Shown here: positions 1 to 9,549 of the stretch, one piece after another
How the letters are laid out: each line of letters opens with the position of its first letter
Numbering within the stretch: the stretch's first letter is position 1
Assembly (NCBI GenBank): GCA_016710135.1
Contig: JADJLM010000002.1
Location: forward strand, 124,001-188,000
Origin: Nitrosomonas sp.
GTDB taxonomy: Bacteria > Pseudomonadota > Gammaproteobacteria > Burkholderiales > Nitrosomonadaceae
Reading direction: 5' to 3'
DNA: 64,000 nt
The notes under the pieces: generated by a model
The model's database searches: none
What the model saw: the letters and a program-made list of their open reading frames with translations, nothing else
Told to the model about the DNA's origin: nothing
Program-made: the position numbers and the translations under genes

Positions 1-99
1 GAAAAGATGAAAGATGGCCCTTCCGGAGGTAATGCAGTTTTAGTCTATTTTATGTGTACTGATTGCGCCAATGAAGCGGCACGAGTTGATGTGTACTAG
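1..99 (+). pseudogene. VOC (glyoxalase/bleomycin-resistance) family protein, fragment cut by IS481
   Basis: An open frame runs from the first base of the window to a stop inside the left end of the IS481 element. It reads ...KDGPSGGNAVLVYFMCTDC and then NEAARVDV. This resembles the mid-protein strand and helix of small glyoxalase-superfamily proteins, where a GVLVYF-like strand is followed by a helix ending in ARV. The sense sequence ends at base 91, where the IS begins; the last two codons and the stop are IS sequence. The rest of the gene is not found on the other side of the IS, so this is an insertion or deletion remnant. The 5' end lies outside the window. Family assignment is from motif memory only. 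Confidence 0.5.
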
Positions 100-1283
100 C
101 TCAGATCAGATCGTACAGTTACCGAATTGATTGGATGTCTGTCAGATTAGATTTGGTTCAGATTTTGCTGTTCCAAATCGTTTTCCCACTGAGCAAAGTC
201 TCCATAGGAGTTTTTCCATTGCAGACTTTTCCCTGATGAGTTCTTTCATTATTATAATAATCGATCCAGCTGTCTAGGTCCTTTTGCAGTGACTCCAAAT
301 CGTGATATAGCTTTTTGCGGAAAGTCACTTGATAGAATTCCTGTAAGATGGTTTTATGGAATCGCTCACAGATACCGTTGGTCTGAGGTGACATGGCTTT
401 TGTTTTGGTATGGTCGATATCATTGATTGCCAAATATAGCTGGTAATCATGCTGTTCAACCCGCCCGCAATACTCCGTACCTCTGTCCGTTAATATTCGC
501 AACATGGGTAAACCCTGTGTCGCATAGAATGGCAGCACCTTGTCATTTAGGATATCGGCTGCAGTAATTGATGTTTTGGCCGTATAGAGCTTGCAATGCA
601 CTACCTTGGAGTAAGTATCAATAAAAGTTTGCTGATAAATACGACCAACACCTTTTAGATTTCCCACATAGAAGATGTCCTGTACGCCCAAATAACCGTT
701 TCTATTTCACCGCTGGCAATATCATCCTGTTTCTTTTTCCCCAATGCTGCGATTTGTGCATCATTCAAAATGATGCCTTCACTGGCGATCTTGGTTTCCA
801 GTGCAGCAAGGCGATCTTTGAAGTTTGCTAGCTGGTGGCGTAACCAGATCGAGCGCACACCACTACCTGATACATAAATACCGCTTTTGCGTAATTCGTT
901 GCTGGTTCGATGCTGGCCATGTGCCGGATACTCTACTGCATAGGCTACCACCGCCTGCTCAGTGGCTTCATCCACCCGATTCTTAAAGTTAGCAACACGA
1001 CGATCCCTGATTGATCAATGCTTCCAGACCGTTTGTCTCAACTAATTCCTGATAGCGATAAAATGTATCTCTCGAAACTCCCATTATCTTGCAGGCTTTT
1101 GAGATATTCTGAAGTTCTTCGGCAAGATTGAGCAACCCTGCTTTATGTTTAATGATTGGATTGTTAGTATGCAACATGAGCGTTACCTCCATTTATGTTT
1201 GATTTTAAATTTCAACACCCATATCAAACTCGGTAACGCTCCCGATTTCAAGCCCTTTGTACGATTAGATCTGAACTAATACA
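92..1283 (-). mobile_element. IS481-family insertion sequence, copy 1 (decayed)
   Basis: The element is bounded by imperfect 26-bp inverted repeats of the form TGTA(C/T)TAG(C/T)TCAGATC followed by an (A/T)(A/G)ATCGTACA-like end. It is 1192 bp, against 1199 bp for copy 2 at 31380. The flanks carry 7-bp sequences that match at 6 of 7 positions (GTTGATG on the left, TTTGATG on the right), which fits an aged target duplication of the same length as in copy 2. Its transposase is broken (see next entry). It sits 12 bp beyond the stop of the IS1595 transposase and truncates the VOC gene on its other side. Confidence 0.85.
158..1177 (-). pseudogene. IS481-family transposase, frameshifted
   Basis: Read on the minus strand, the product starts MLHTNNPIIKHKAG at an ATG 8 nt after a GGAGG. 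It has an N-terminal helix-turn-helix (KIMGVSRDTFYRYQE), a middle segment (YPAHGQHRTSNELRKSGIYV) and a DDE catalytic core with FIDTYSK, ILTDRGTEYCG and GICERFH carrying the D, D and E. Compared with copy 2, one extra G near 1005-1007 shifts the frame after INQ, and about 10 bp (ATGCACCCTG) is missing near 696, shifting it again. The protein is therefore in three pieces and should be inactive. The two IS481 copies carry different lesions. Confidence 0.85.
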
Positions 1284-1295
1284 TTTGATGAGTTG

Positions 1296-1944
1296 TCATA
1301 GTTCACTAGCAAGCTCATCAGGTTGTTTTTTCCATCGCCATTCAGATTCTTTTAGATGCAACTCAAAGTTAACTGATACACCATTAAACTTTGCCAGTCG
1401 CCACTTAGTAAAACTCCAAAACGATTCGATACCGTTAATATGGCAGTGTCCTTCCCGAGCAAATTCATTATCACCATGAGATACACGAAAATGTTTGGAA
1501 TATCCTACATCTACTAAGCCATTGTAACGTAAGCCAACCATCACTATAAATAACACTTTCAATCGAGACCTTTCCAAGTATCACTGCTTGTAAAGTTAAT
1601 CGCTTACAATCTGGAGCTATTTCGGTGTATACCCTGCCATCTCGTTCAAATACGCCAAATACAGGCTGTTTTAATGTGCCGCGACCACGTTTCAGTTTAC
1701 CATGATAGTCACGTTGCCGTTTCGCCCCAAAATAGCTTTCATCAACTTCTACTCTGCCTAACAGCTTGTCTTTAAGCGCAAGCTGATGATCATATATCCT
1801 TTTCCTAAAGATGCCATACCAATGATTAATCGTGTTACGATTTTTACCTAACAATAGAGCCGTTTTATTCGCTGGTATATCAATGCAAAAACATTGAACT
1901 ATTTTTTTAATGCAATAATCACTTACTTTACTGTTTCTTAACAT
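1296..1944 (-). pseudogene. IS1595-family (ISXO2-like) transposase, frameshifted
   Basis: On the minus strand the first part (from 1944) contains a helix-turn-helix-like region (LLGKNRNTINHWYGIFRK), then VEVDESYFGAKR, which carries the first catalytic Asp/Glu of the ISXO2 DDE domain, and VIYSDGW with the second Asp. The frame then shifts near 1535. The second part reads RYNGLVDVGYSKHFRVSHG and GIESFWSFTKWRLAKFNGV, the C-terminal signature of this family. Joined length is about 215 residues, near full for IS1595 transposases. I could not define the terminal inverted repeats; the downstream end may have been lost to the neighbouring IS481. Confidence 0.8.
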
Positions 1945-1947
1945 CTT

Positions 1948-1980
1948 TCTAGACTAACAGATTACGTCTGCTAGTCTAGA
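1948..1980. repeat. Inverted repeat TCTAGACTA-N15-TAGTCTAGA
   Basis: Perfect 9-bp arms TCTAGACTA and TAGTCTAGA flank a 15-bp spacer that begins ACAGAT. It lies 4 bp upstream of the IS1595 transposase start. A near copy with the same core (TCTAGACT, then AACAGAT, then AGTCTAGA) lies at 28338-28378 upstream of the first FecR-TPR gene. No T-tract follows, so it is not an obvious terminator. It may be an IS end or an operator-like site. Confidence 0.55.
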
Positions 1981-2072
1981 GTCTTGTAAAATATGTGATT
2001 ACTTGGTGATAATTTTAGACCTTGTTTTAGAATTTCTGCTAGGCTTTAAGCTTAATAAGCTCAGTTTTGATT

Positions 2073-3143
2073 ATGCCTAATTTAATAAGTGAGTTGCGTC
2101 TAACCGCAATGACACTTCCCAATCGAATTATCATGGCACCGCTTACACGCTGCCGAGCTAATAATGACCATGAGCCCAATGTTCTAATGGCAGAATATTA
2201 TGCACAACGCGCAAGCGCTGGGCTTATCATTGCTGAAGCGACCATGGTCATGGAAGGTAACTCTGCTTTCTGGAAAGAGCCCGGAATTTATTCGCATACA
2301 CAGATTAGCGCGTGGCAACAGGTAACTACTGCTGTTCATAGTGCAGGGGGGCGAATCTTTTTACAACTTTGGCATGGCGGTCGGGCATGCCATCCTTTGC
2401 TTAATCGTGGTATACAACCTGTTAGCGCTAGTGCTATTCCCATTCTGGGCGATGAAGTTCATACTCCTGAGGGGAGAAAACCATACGTTACGCCACGTGA
2501 AATTGCTGATAGTGAAATACCTGCTATTATCACCGGGTTTAAAATAGCTGCTGAAAATGCGAAAGCTGCAGGTTTTGATGGTGTCGAGATTCATGGCGCC
2601 AATGGATATTTGCTGGATCAATTTTTACGCGATGGAACGAATAAGCGTAACGGCGCTTATGGAGGGTCTATAGAAAAACGGGCTAGACTTATGTTGGAAG
2701 TTATTGAAGCGGTTAGTCAAGTTTGGGGAAGTCACAGCGTGGGACTGCGCATATCGCCTCTCAACAGCTACAATGATATGGTTGACAGCGATCCAGTTGG
2801 CTTAACTCGGTGGTTAGCGAAGTATTTGAACGATTACAATCTTGCTTATTTACATGTGATTCGAGGTGACATCCTGCAAAAACAAAAAGGAAATGTCATT
2901 ACACCTGCGCGTGCCGATTATAAAGGTATTCTGATCAGTAACCAGGGTTACACACCAGAAGAAGCTGAGAGCGACATTGAAGAAGGTATAATCGATGCAA
3001 TTGCATTTGGGGTTCCTTTTATTGCCAATCCTGATTTACCGTTGCGAATTAAAAACAAGGCACCGCTCAATCAGGCTAACCCAGCCACGTTTTATACATC
3101 TGGGTTCGAAGGTTATACCGATTATCCTTTTTGGCATACTTGA
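2073..3143 (+). CDS. Old yellow enzyme family alkene reductase / NADH:flavin oxidoreductase
   Basis: The 356-residue protein is an FMN-binding TIM barrel of the OYE family (NemA/XenA type), which reduces activated C=C bonds or nitro groups using NAD(P)H in the cytoplasm. Visible marks are the N-terminal FMN-loop segment (PNRIIMAPLTRCRA, residues ~20-33), the substrate-binding HGANGYLLDQFL with the His/Asn pair near residue 175, and the C-terminal phosphate-binding IDAIAFGVPFIANPDLP. Length is normal for the family. I chose ATG at 2073 (MPNLISEL); a TTG two codons upstream also fits the frame. It stands alone, convergent with the DoxX gene. The physiological substrate cannot be read from sequence. 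Confidence 0.88.
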   Translation: MPNLISELRLTAMTLPNRIIMAPLTRCRANNDHEPNVLMAEYYAQRASAGLIIAEATMVMEGNSAFWKEPGIYSHTQISAWQQVTTAVHSAGGRIFLQLWHGGRACHPLLNRGIQPVSASAIPILGDEVHTPEGRKPYVTPREIADSEIPAIITGFKIAAENAKAAGFDGVEIHGANGYLLDQFLRDGTNKRNGAYGGSIEKRARLMLEVIEAVSQVWGSHSVGLRISPLNSYNDMVDSDPVGLTRWLAKYLNDYNLAYLHVIRGDILQKQKGNVITPARADYKGILISNQGYTPEEAESDIEEGIIDAIAFGVPFIANPDLPLRIKNKAPLNQANPATFYTSGFEGYTDYPFWHT

Positions 3144-3214
3144 TTTAAGTATAACGACCGATTGATACGATGCTTATTAACATTTACACCAGGCTTTTCT
3201 TGAAAGGCATAAAT

Positions 3215-3595
3215 TTAACCTGAGATTCTACGCCCATCGAAACTACACTCCCCAGCGCCATGAGCAGCGAGTAACAGTAACCCGCCCGTAATCGCAATAT
3301 TTTTCATGAACATAATCATCTGCATCTGATCAGAGAAATTGTTGTGAAAAATTACCCCAGCAAATATTGCAAATGAAGCCAATGCGATTGCGGCCCATCG
3401 AGTCTGCCATCCTATAGCAATTGCTAAACCACCCCCTATCTCGATGAGTATTACCAATGGTAGAAGCATACCGGGAACTCCCATGGCTTCCATGTAGTTT
3501 TGTGTACTTTCGTATCCGGTTATTTTGAATATCCCTGACAGCACGAAAACTTGTGCGAGAAATACTCGAGCAATAACTTGGCTATACTTTTTCAT
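3215..3595 (-). CDS. DoxX family membrane protein
   Basis: This 126-residue, four-helix integral membrane protein begins MKKYSQVIARVFLAQVFVLSGIFK in sense (the run is longer; key residues are RVFLA...FVLSGIFKI). It contains the family segment LLPLVILIEIGGGLAIAIGW and ends near HGAGECSFDGRR. The GG and E positions in EIGGGLA are typical of DoxX/YphA-type proteins. A purine-rich AAGGAGGCC lies just upstream of the start. DoxX proteins are often linked to redox or thiol stress, but no partner gene is here, so function is unassigned. Confidence 0.85.
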   Translation of the reverse strand: MKKYSQVIARVFLAQVFVLSGIFKITGYESTQNYMEAMGVPGMLLPLVILIEIGGGLAIAIGWQTRWAAIALASFAIFAGVIFHNNFSDQMQMIMFMKNIAITGGLLLLAAHGAGECSFDGRRISG

Positions 3596-4177
3596 TTAGG
3601 CCTCCTTATATCTTCTATTGATTCACCACTTAAGCCACCGTTTCAGATTCCAACCAGCAGCAATTTGGAATAGGACGAGACGGCTTGCTGCATCCGACAC
3701 CGGTGCATAATGAACTACAACCGCTTTTTCTATCGAGCTCCAATCGATCAATTGATCAACTTACTTCAAGAAATTCCCTTTCTAGGTTCGGCGCATTACA
3801 TCGTATTCTGGAAAGCTTATACTTACTACTTCAATGCCATTGATTTAAAACACAACTATAGCATCCGACTGATCAGTCCTGATTACAACCGTGCAAAGCT
3901 CTCATCAGATAATTCATCTCGATAAGGTGCAAGGGCATCAAAAATCTCGATCAACCGGTTAGCAAGTCATTGGCCCATACGCAACCCGGTCTTCTTCGTC
4001 AATAATCACGACAAGACTATTGTCGGGATGCAAGTCTATGTCGCAAAATCTCATTTCGTCCTCCGTCGATAAAGTTGGCTCTAACCGTTTCCTTAACTCT
4101 ATCCTTTCCAGTTGCTGCCAGAGCGGAGGGCGGCTAGATGATTATCCAATCTTCTTTAAGCTAATCTCTTGTTAGTA
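3596..4177. other. 582-bp stretch without an intact gene (relic DNA)
   Basis: Between the DoxX gene and metZ I see no intact coding sequence. A 71-codon plus-strand frame at 3710 has no recognisable features and overlaps relic transposase-like sequence on the opposite strand, so I do not call it. The stretch appears to be decayed mobile DNA. Confidence 0.5.
3890..4054 (-). pseudogene. Possible relic of an IS110-family transposase N-terminus
   Basis: From an ATG at 4054 the minus strand reads MRFCDIDLHPDNSLVVIIDEE (key residues C-DID-H-NS-VV-DEED), like the first beta strands of the IS110 DEDD domain with its first Asp. After a frame change it reads NRLIEIFDALAPYRDEL, like the following helix. 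Beyond that the frame has several stops. No IS110 C-terminal Serine domain or ends were found, so only a fragment remains. This is a motif-level match and needs a protein search. Confidence 0.35.
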
Positions 4178-5342
4178 TCAGTCTAATCCTTTGGCAAGAT
4201 CAGCTTTGATGTCTTTGGGCGATTCCAGTCCTACTGCGATTCGTAGCAGTCCCTCCGTGATTCCTGCAGCATTTCTAGCTTCTTGACTTATTCTGCCATG
4301 GGTTGTCGTGGCAGGGTGAGTCAGGGTACTTTTGGCGTCTCCTAGGTTCGCAGTAATTGAAATCATGCTGGTACTGTCAATTACCCGCCATGCGGCTTCT
4401 CTACCTCCTTTTTACTTCGAAGGAGACAATTCCACCGCCTGTTTTTTGCTGCAGTTTGCACAGATGATGTTGGGGATGGGATGGTAGACCAGGGTACAAC
4501 ACGCGCGCGATGTTAGGCTGCTCTGTTAGCCAATTTGCAATTTCCAGAGCATGTGCTGAATGGGCTTCCATTCTGATTTTGAGCGTTTCTAGCCCTTTTA
4601 ATAAAACCCATGCGTTAAATGCACTCAAGGTAGGGCCGGCAGTTCGTAAAAAGTTATAAATGCCCCCGTCCATCAGCAAATCTCGCTTCCCTAAGATTGC
4701 ACCACCTAAAACTCTTCCCTGGCCATCTAAATATTTAGTTGCTGAATGAATGACAATATCTGCACCCAGTTCTAGCGGTTTCTGCAAAATAGGTGAACAA
4801 AAACAATTATCAACGACCAGTCGTGCACCAGCATTTTTTGCAACCTGGGCGATTGCAGCAATATCAGAAATTTCTGTTAAAGGATTTGAAGGTGTTTCAA
4901 GGAAGAATAATTTTGTATTGGTTTTACATGCTGCCACCCATTCTTGGGTTTCCGTTGCAGACACAAACGTGGTGGTAATATTAAATTGACTAAGAATATT
5001 GTTGAAAAGATTGACCGTTGCCCCAAAAATGCTACGAGATGCCACGATATGATCTCCAGCGGACAATAATCCGAGCACACAAGCAAGGATTGCAGAGATT
5101 CCAGTGGAAGTTGCAATACATTCTTCTGCACCTTCAAGAACAGCTAGCCTTTCTTGAAAGACGGTGACTGTTGGGTTGGTGAATCGCGAATAAATATTTC
5201 CTGACTCTTCACCTGAGAATCGTGCAGCTGCTTGCGCTGCACTCTCAAAAACATAGCTGGAGGTCAAGTACATGGCCTCAGAATGCTCATTAAACTGACT
5301 GCGGTGAATGCCGGTATGAAGCGCTAGGGTTTCGGGATCCAT
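4178..5342 (-). CDS. metZ: O-succinylhomoserine sulfhydrylase (single-base frameshift near 4409-4413)
   Basis: This PLP enzyme of the Cys/Met metabolism family makes homocysteine from O-succinylhomoserine and sulfide. Marks are the start MDPETLALHTGIHRSQFNEHS, the cofactor region SATKYLDGQGRVLGG with the Schiff-base Lys, and the C-terminal MISITANLGDAKSTLTHPATT. The frame breaks after SFEVK, in a run of five A on the coding strand. Removing one A gives SFEVKGGREAAWRVIDSTSMI, exactly the expected family sequence, and joins to the C-terminal part ending at 4178. Joined length is about 388 residues, normal for MetZ. It follows purF, the usual order in Pseudomonas and betaproteobacteria. I regard the frameshift as a likely sequencing error. 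Confidence 0.9.
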
Positions 5343-5414
5343 TATTTGTTAATAAGTATAGTAATAATAGTAACGAGATGACGATGGGAGCAAAAATTTT
5401 TCAGGATTATGCGA

Positions 5415-6935
5415 TTAATCTGCTAAAACTAGTCCTAAATCAAGTTGAGTCAGGTCATGTTTGGAGAATTTTTTCGCATTAGCATTACGCTGAGACTCCA
5501 GTTTATCCAGATAATCTTGGGTTACTCCTTCCGTGATATATTGGCCATCAAAACAAGAGGTTTCAAAATTCTTGATAGCAGGATTGATGCATGAAATGGA
5601 ATTCTTGAGCGATTCAAGTTCTTGGTAAACAAGAAAGTCGGCACCAATTTCATAGCAAATTTGTTCTTCATCTTTGTCAGCCGCGATTAATTCCTGGCGA
5701 GTGGGCATATCGATACCATAAACATTGGGATAACGCACAGGTGGTGCTGCAGATGCAAAGTAGATTTTATGCGCACCGGCTTCTTGAGCCATTTGCACTA
5801 TTTCTCGACTCGTCGTACCCCGTACGATTGAATCATCAACCAATAAAACGTTTTTTCCTTGAAATTCGACGTTAATCGCATTTAATTTTTGCCGAACGGA
5901 TTTACGTCGATTCTGCTGGCCTGGCATGATAAAGGTTCTACCAATATATCGATTCTTAACAAATCCTTCTCGAAAACCGATTCCTAGGTGGTTTGCAAGC
6001 TGCAATGCACTTGGGCGACTCGATTCGGGAATTGGAATGACTACATCGATATCGAGATGCCGCATCGTTCTTTTGATTTTTTCTGCAAGACTGCCACCCA
6101 TATTAAGTCGGGTTTCATAAACTGAGAAACCATCCATCATAGAATCAGGCCGCGCTAAATAAACATATTCAAAAATACAAGGATTAAGGCTTGAGTTAGT
6201 GGCACATTGTTTGTTATGGAAATTACCTTTGGTATCGATGAAGATTGCTTCCCCAGGAGCAACATCGCGTATCAATTTAAATCCGAGTGTATCGAGCGCT
6301 ACACTTTCAGACGCAATCATATATTCGATACCCTGCTCAGTTTCAGCAGTTCCAAAAACTAAGGGCCGAATTCCTAAACGATCGCGGAAAGCCAGTAGGC
6401 CATATCCTGCGATCATTGCGATCACTGCATAAGCGCCTTGACATCGTTCGTGCACACCGGCTACGGCGGCAAAGATATCATCTGGGTCAAGCTGATCATT
6501 CGTGGCACAGGCTTGTAATTCATGTGCCAGAACGTTCAATAACACTTCTGAATCTGAGTTCGTATTTACATGGCGACGATCAGATCGATATAAGGCCTTA
6601 TTGAGCTCTTCTGCGTTAGTTAAATTGCCATTATGTCCTAGTACGATTCCAAAAGGCGAGTTGACATAAAACGGCTGTGCTTCGGCGGGAGATTCGGCAG
6701 AACCCGCTGTTGGATAACGTGCATGACCAATTCCCATATTGCCCAATAGTGAACGCATATTACGGGTACGGAACACATCTCGTACCATTCCTAGTCCCTT
6801 ATGCATATAGAAGGTATTGTCTTGAGCAGTTACGATCCCAGCTGCATCTTGCCCTCTATGCTGTAACATAAGCAAACCATCATACAATATTTGGTTTGCT
6901 GGGGATTGGGCTACTACGCCAATAATTCCACACAT
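5415..6935 (-). CDS. purF: Amidophosphoribosyltransferase
   Basis: PurF catalyses the first step of purine synthesis, converting PRPP and glutamine to 5-phosphoribosylamine. The 506-residue protein begins MCGIIGVVAQ, so the N-terminal nucleophile Cys is exposed after Met removal. The glutaminase segment includes LQHRGQDAAGI and GHNGNLTNAEEL. The PRPP-binding motif VLLVDDSIVRGTTSREIV lies near residue 365. Length and order are those of the standard enzyme. It lies directly downstream of cvpA in the folC-dedD-cvpA-purF cluster and upstream of metZ. Confidence 0.97.
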   Translation of the reverse strand: MCGIIGVVAQSPANQILYDGLLMLQHRGQDAAGIVTAQDNTFYMHKGLGMVRDVFRTRNMRSLLGNMGIGHARYPTAGSAESPAEAQPFYVNSPFGIVLGHNGNLTNAEELNKALYRSDRRHVNTNSDSEVLLNVLAHELQACATNDQLDPDDIFAAVAGVHERCQGAYAVIAMIAGYGLLAFRDRLGIRPLVFGTAETEQGIEYMIASESVALDTLGFKLIRDVAPGEAIFIDTKGNFHNKQCATNSSLNPCIFEYVYLARPDSMMDGFSVYETRLNMGGSLAEKIKRTMRHLDIDVVIPIPESSRPSALQLANHLGIGFREGFVKNRYIGRTFIMPGQQNRRKSVRQKLNAINVEFQGKNVLLVDDSIVRGTTSREIVQMAQEAGAHKIYFASAAPPVRYPNVYGIDMPTRQELIAADKDEEQICYEIGADFLVYQELESLKNSISCINPAIKNFETSCFDGQYITEGVTQDYLDKLESQRNANAKKFSKHDLTQLDLGLVLAD

Positions 6936-6992
6936 AATAGATTCAATTAGTCCAAACTCAGCGCTTTAGAAAACAACAGTACATAAAATAAT

Positions 6993-7486
6993 TCACTTAT
7001 CGAAATTAATATGGCCTCGAAAACTTTCGGGTAACCAAGGAATGACGTGGGCTGCTGCCTTCTCAAGCGGATCGCTCAAAACAGCTTGTTGCCAGAAAGA
7101 CTGCTTTGGTAAAGCGGTAAACCCAGCAGCTAACACTAAAGACAAAACAATTGCAAATCCTCTCGCCAAACCAAAAATTGATCCTAACACCCTGTCAATA
7201 AGACCAAGACCTACACTCTTATCAACTTAGACAATAATATAGAGCTAAACATAACCAATAATAAAACAACAAAGAAAACTACAACGAAAAGCGTTAGCAT
7301 ACGTAATGAAGAGTCTTCTATGATACGCGGCAGTAGAGGTTCAAAAGATTCTGCATAGCGACTAGCAACATAAAATGCAATAAACCAACCAGCGAGCGAT
7401 ATGATTTCCTTGATGACCCCACGAGTAACTCCTAAAAAAACTGAAATAAGCCCAATGCCTAAAACAATATAATCAATAACGGTCAT
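6993..7486 (-). CDS. cvpA: CvpA family membrane protein (single-base frameshift near 7219)
   Basis: This is the colicin V production/envelope protein that commonly precedes purF. The N-terminal part (from 7486) reads MTVIDYIVLGIGLISVFLGV and has hydrophobic helices ending LLSKLIRV-stop. The second part contains RVLGSIFGLARGFAIVLSL and the C-terminal WLPESFRGHINF. Adding one A at the AA near 7219-7220 gives LIKSVGLGLIDRVLGS, the conserved CvpA linker, and joins the halves into about 164 residues. Homopolymer context suggests a read error. Role is inferred from family and cluster. Confidence 0.85.
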
Positions 7487-7527
7487 AACAGTGGTAGCAC
7501 GACTAAAAAGCGCGATTTTGAATAAGC

Positions 7528-8178
7528 TTATTTACTTGTTACAACGCCGCTTAACCCCATTCTTTTTAGTTTCTCATATTCATCTTCTGCTCCCTTTCTT
7601 GTCGCAAAGGGTCCTACGCGTACTCTGACCATTTCATTAGGGCCAACTTTTATTGTCTCAACGTATGCACCATTAATGCCGCTCGAAGTTAAATTTTGTA
7701 GTTGTTGTTTTGCTTTAAGCGGGTCTGAAAAGGCACCTAATTGGATAACAAAAACACCTTCATTGGCTTTGGGTTGAGATATTTCTGAAGCTTTGCTTAA
7801 TTGAGCAACTGGCTTGTGATATTGGGGCTTAGATAAGGGGATAGGCGTACCTTGATCATTGCTAGATTCTTCATGAATTTCATCAGCGATTTGAGGAGAT
7901 CCATGAGGAGCCATCACTAATGATTCATCTGGTTGATCAGTTAATGCTTCATTTTCATCAGCAGAAGGATCAGTAGGCATCATCCATGGATAATTTTCTG
8001 TAACTAAATCCTCTGAAGGAATTTGGATATCTATTTCCTGATGCTCTTGTTTCGATTCATCATCAAATAGCATCGGTAGAAATATAACTAATAAAGTCAC
8101 TAAGGTAATTGCACCCAACAAGCGTCTACGAGCACGTTTTCTTAACAATAATTCTTCTTCGCTAATATTCCTGACCAT
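7528..8178 (-). CDS. dedD: SPOR-domain cell-division/envelope protein, DedD-like
   Basis: The 216-residue protein has a charged N-terminus (RKRARRRLLG), one membrane helix (AITLVTLLVIFLPMLF, residues ~20-36), a low-complexity acidic/proline linker, and a C-terminal SPOR domain of about 75 residues beginning FVIQLGAFSDPLKAKQQ and ending RMGLSGVV. SPOR domains bind denuded glycan strands at the division site. I chose ATG at 8178 because AAAGGG lies 8 nt upstream. The position between folC and cvpA matches dedD of other proteobacteria. Confidence 0.88.
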   Translation of the reverse strand: MVRNISEEELLLRKRARRRLLGAITLVTLLVIFLPMLFDDESKQEHQEIDIQIPSEDLVTENYPWMMPTDPSADENEALTDQPDESLVMAPHGSPQIADEIHEESSNDQGTPIPLSKPQYHKPVAQLSKASEISQPKANEGVFVIQLGAFSDPLKAKQQLQNLTSSGINGAYVETIKVGPNEMVRVRVGPFATRKGAEDEYEKLKRMGLSGVVTSK

Positions 8179-8218
8179 TATTATTACCCTTTGATCATTA
8201 ATCAAAAGTGATACTTTA

Positions 8219-9487
8219 CTATGTAAACGCTAAAATAGCACTTACGGTGTAGAATGAACCAAAGACGCATATTCTATCATTTTTGCTGGCATGCTTCTGT
8301 GCAAATGTATAAGCATCGGACAAATTGGAAAATGAATGGATTTCACTGCTGTGGGTAATATTGTTGACCAACAATGCAATGTCCTCTGCTCGAGCTCCAC
8401 GCGAAGAATGAATCGTTCCAATTAACCACACATCGATATGATTTTTTAGTGTCTGAATAACCGAAGCGATATCTTTATCTTTTAACATTCCGATAATCGC
8501 ATAGGTTCTGGGGAATGATGATCCCATTTGATCTAAATTTTCAGCAAGAACCTTTGCTGCCGCTGGGTTATGCGCTACATCTAAAATAACCAGGGGATAT
8601 CCAGGTAATACTTGAAACCTTCCTTTTAGTGTCGTTGCTACTAAGCCTCGTCGAATAGCTTGATTATCGACAGGAAGTTTATCTTTAAGGCAATCCAGCG
8701 CAGCAAGGCAGGCGCTGGCATTTCTTAATTGGGAAACTCCTCTTAGGGCAGGATAGGGAAGCGCATATACATTATTCTGAGGGCCATAGAAATTCCACTG
8801 GCAATTATCCTGAGTTGAATAACTGAAATCCTGATTAATTCTAAAAAATTTAACCCCTAATTCATCGACCTTTATTTGCACACCGGGTGGAATATCAGGT
8901 TCACTACAGATTGCATAGTGATCTTTTCTAAATATTCCTATTTTTTCCAACCCAATTTCTTCTCTTGTTTTTCCAAGGTAATCCATATGATCAAGATCAA
9001 TGCTTGCAAGAATTGCGCAATCTGCATCAAAAATATTTACTGCATCTAGACGTCCGCCCAAGCCAACTTCTAATATTGCCACATCCACGTTTGATTCGAT
9101 AAATAAGTGCATAGCAGCTAATGTACCAAATTCGAAATAAGTAAGTGTGACTTGGCTTTGCAGCCGAGCATTTTCGATAGCATCAAAGGCACTACATATC
9201 TTGGCATCGCCAACTTCTTGTTGCAACATCCGGATACGTTCGTTGAAAGTGAGTAAGTGAGGAGAAGTATAGCAACCGACCCGATAGCCTGAGGCGCTGA
9301 GCGTCGTCTCTAGCATGGCACAAACTGATCCCTTTCCATTTGTGCCCCCCACTGTAATTACTGGAAATAAGGGTGTAAGACAGAGATTATCTTTGACTTT
9401 CTTTACCCGGTTTAAGCTCAGGTCGATCGTAAAGGGATGTAGATTTTCAAGATATGCGAGCCAATCTGCTAATGAACGAGATTCCAT
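8219..9487 (-). CDS. folC: Bifunctional folylpolyglutamate synthase / dihydrofolate synthase
   Basis: FolC adds glutamate to dihydropteroate and folates. The 422-residue protein has the ATP-binding VGGTNGKGSVCAMLE near residue 46, the Mg-binding/substrate loop in GCYTSPHLLTFNERI, LEVGLGGRLDAVNIFDA near residue 140, and the C-terminal ligase-domain element ILDVAHNPAAAKVLAENL. Length is standard. It lies between accD and dedD, the usual betaproteobacterial order, all on the minus strand and probably co-transcribed. Confidence 0.95.
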   Translation of the reverse strand: MESRSLADWLAYLENLHPFTIDLSLNRVKKVKDNLCLTPLFPVITVGGTNGKGSVCAMLETTLSASGYRVGCYTSPHLLTFNERIRMLQQEVGDAKICSAFDAIENARLQSQVTLTYFEFGTLAAMHLFIESNVDVAILEVGLGGRLDAVNIFDADCAILASIDLDHMDYLGKTREEIGLEKIGIFRKDHYAICSEPDIPPGVQIKVDELGVKFFRINQDFSYSTQDNCQWNFYGPQNNVYALPYPALRGVSQLRNASACLAALDCLKDKLPVDNQAIRRGLVATTLKGRFQVLPGYPLVILDVAHNPAAAKVLAENLDQMGSSFPRTYAIIGMLKDKDIASVIQTLKNHIDVWLIGTIHSSRGARAEDIALLVNNITHSSEIHSFSNLSDAYTFAQKHASKNDRICVFGSFYTVSAILAFT

Positions 9488-9549
9488 AGGAAACAGGCGA
9501 TCTTGAGAACTGATAAATCAAAAAGCAAAAATTCTTCGCATTGCTTAAA

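Noticed and set aside
3710..3925. A 71-codon plus-strand frame between DoxX and metZ
   Set aside because: No family motif and a weak start; it overlaps relic IS110-like coding sequence on the opposite strand, so it is likely a chance frame.
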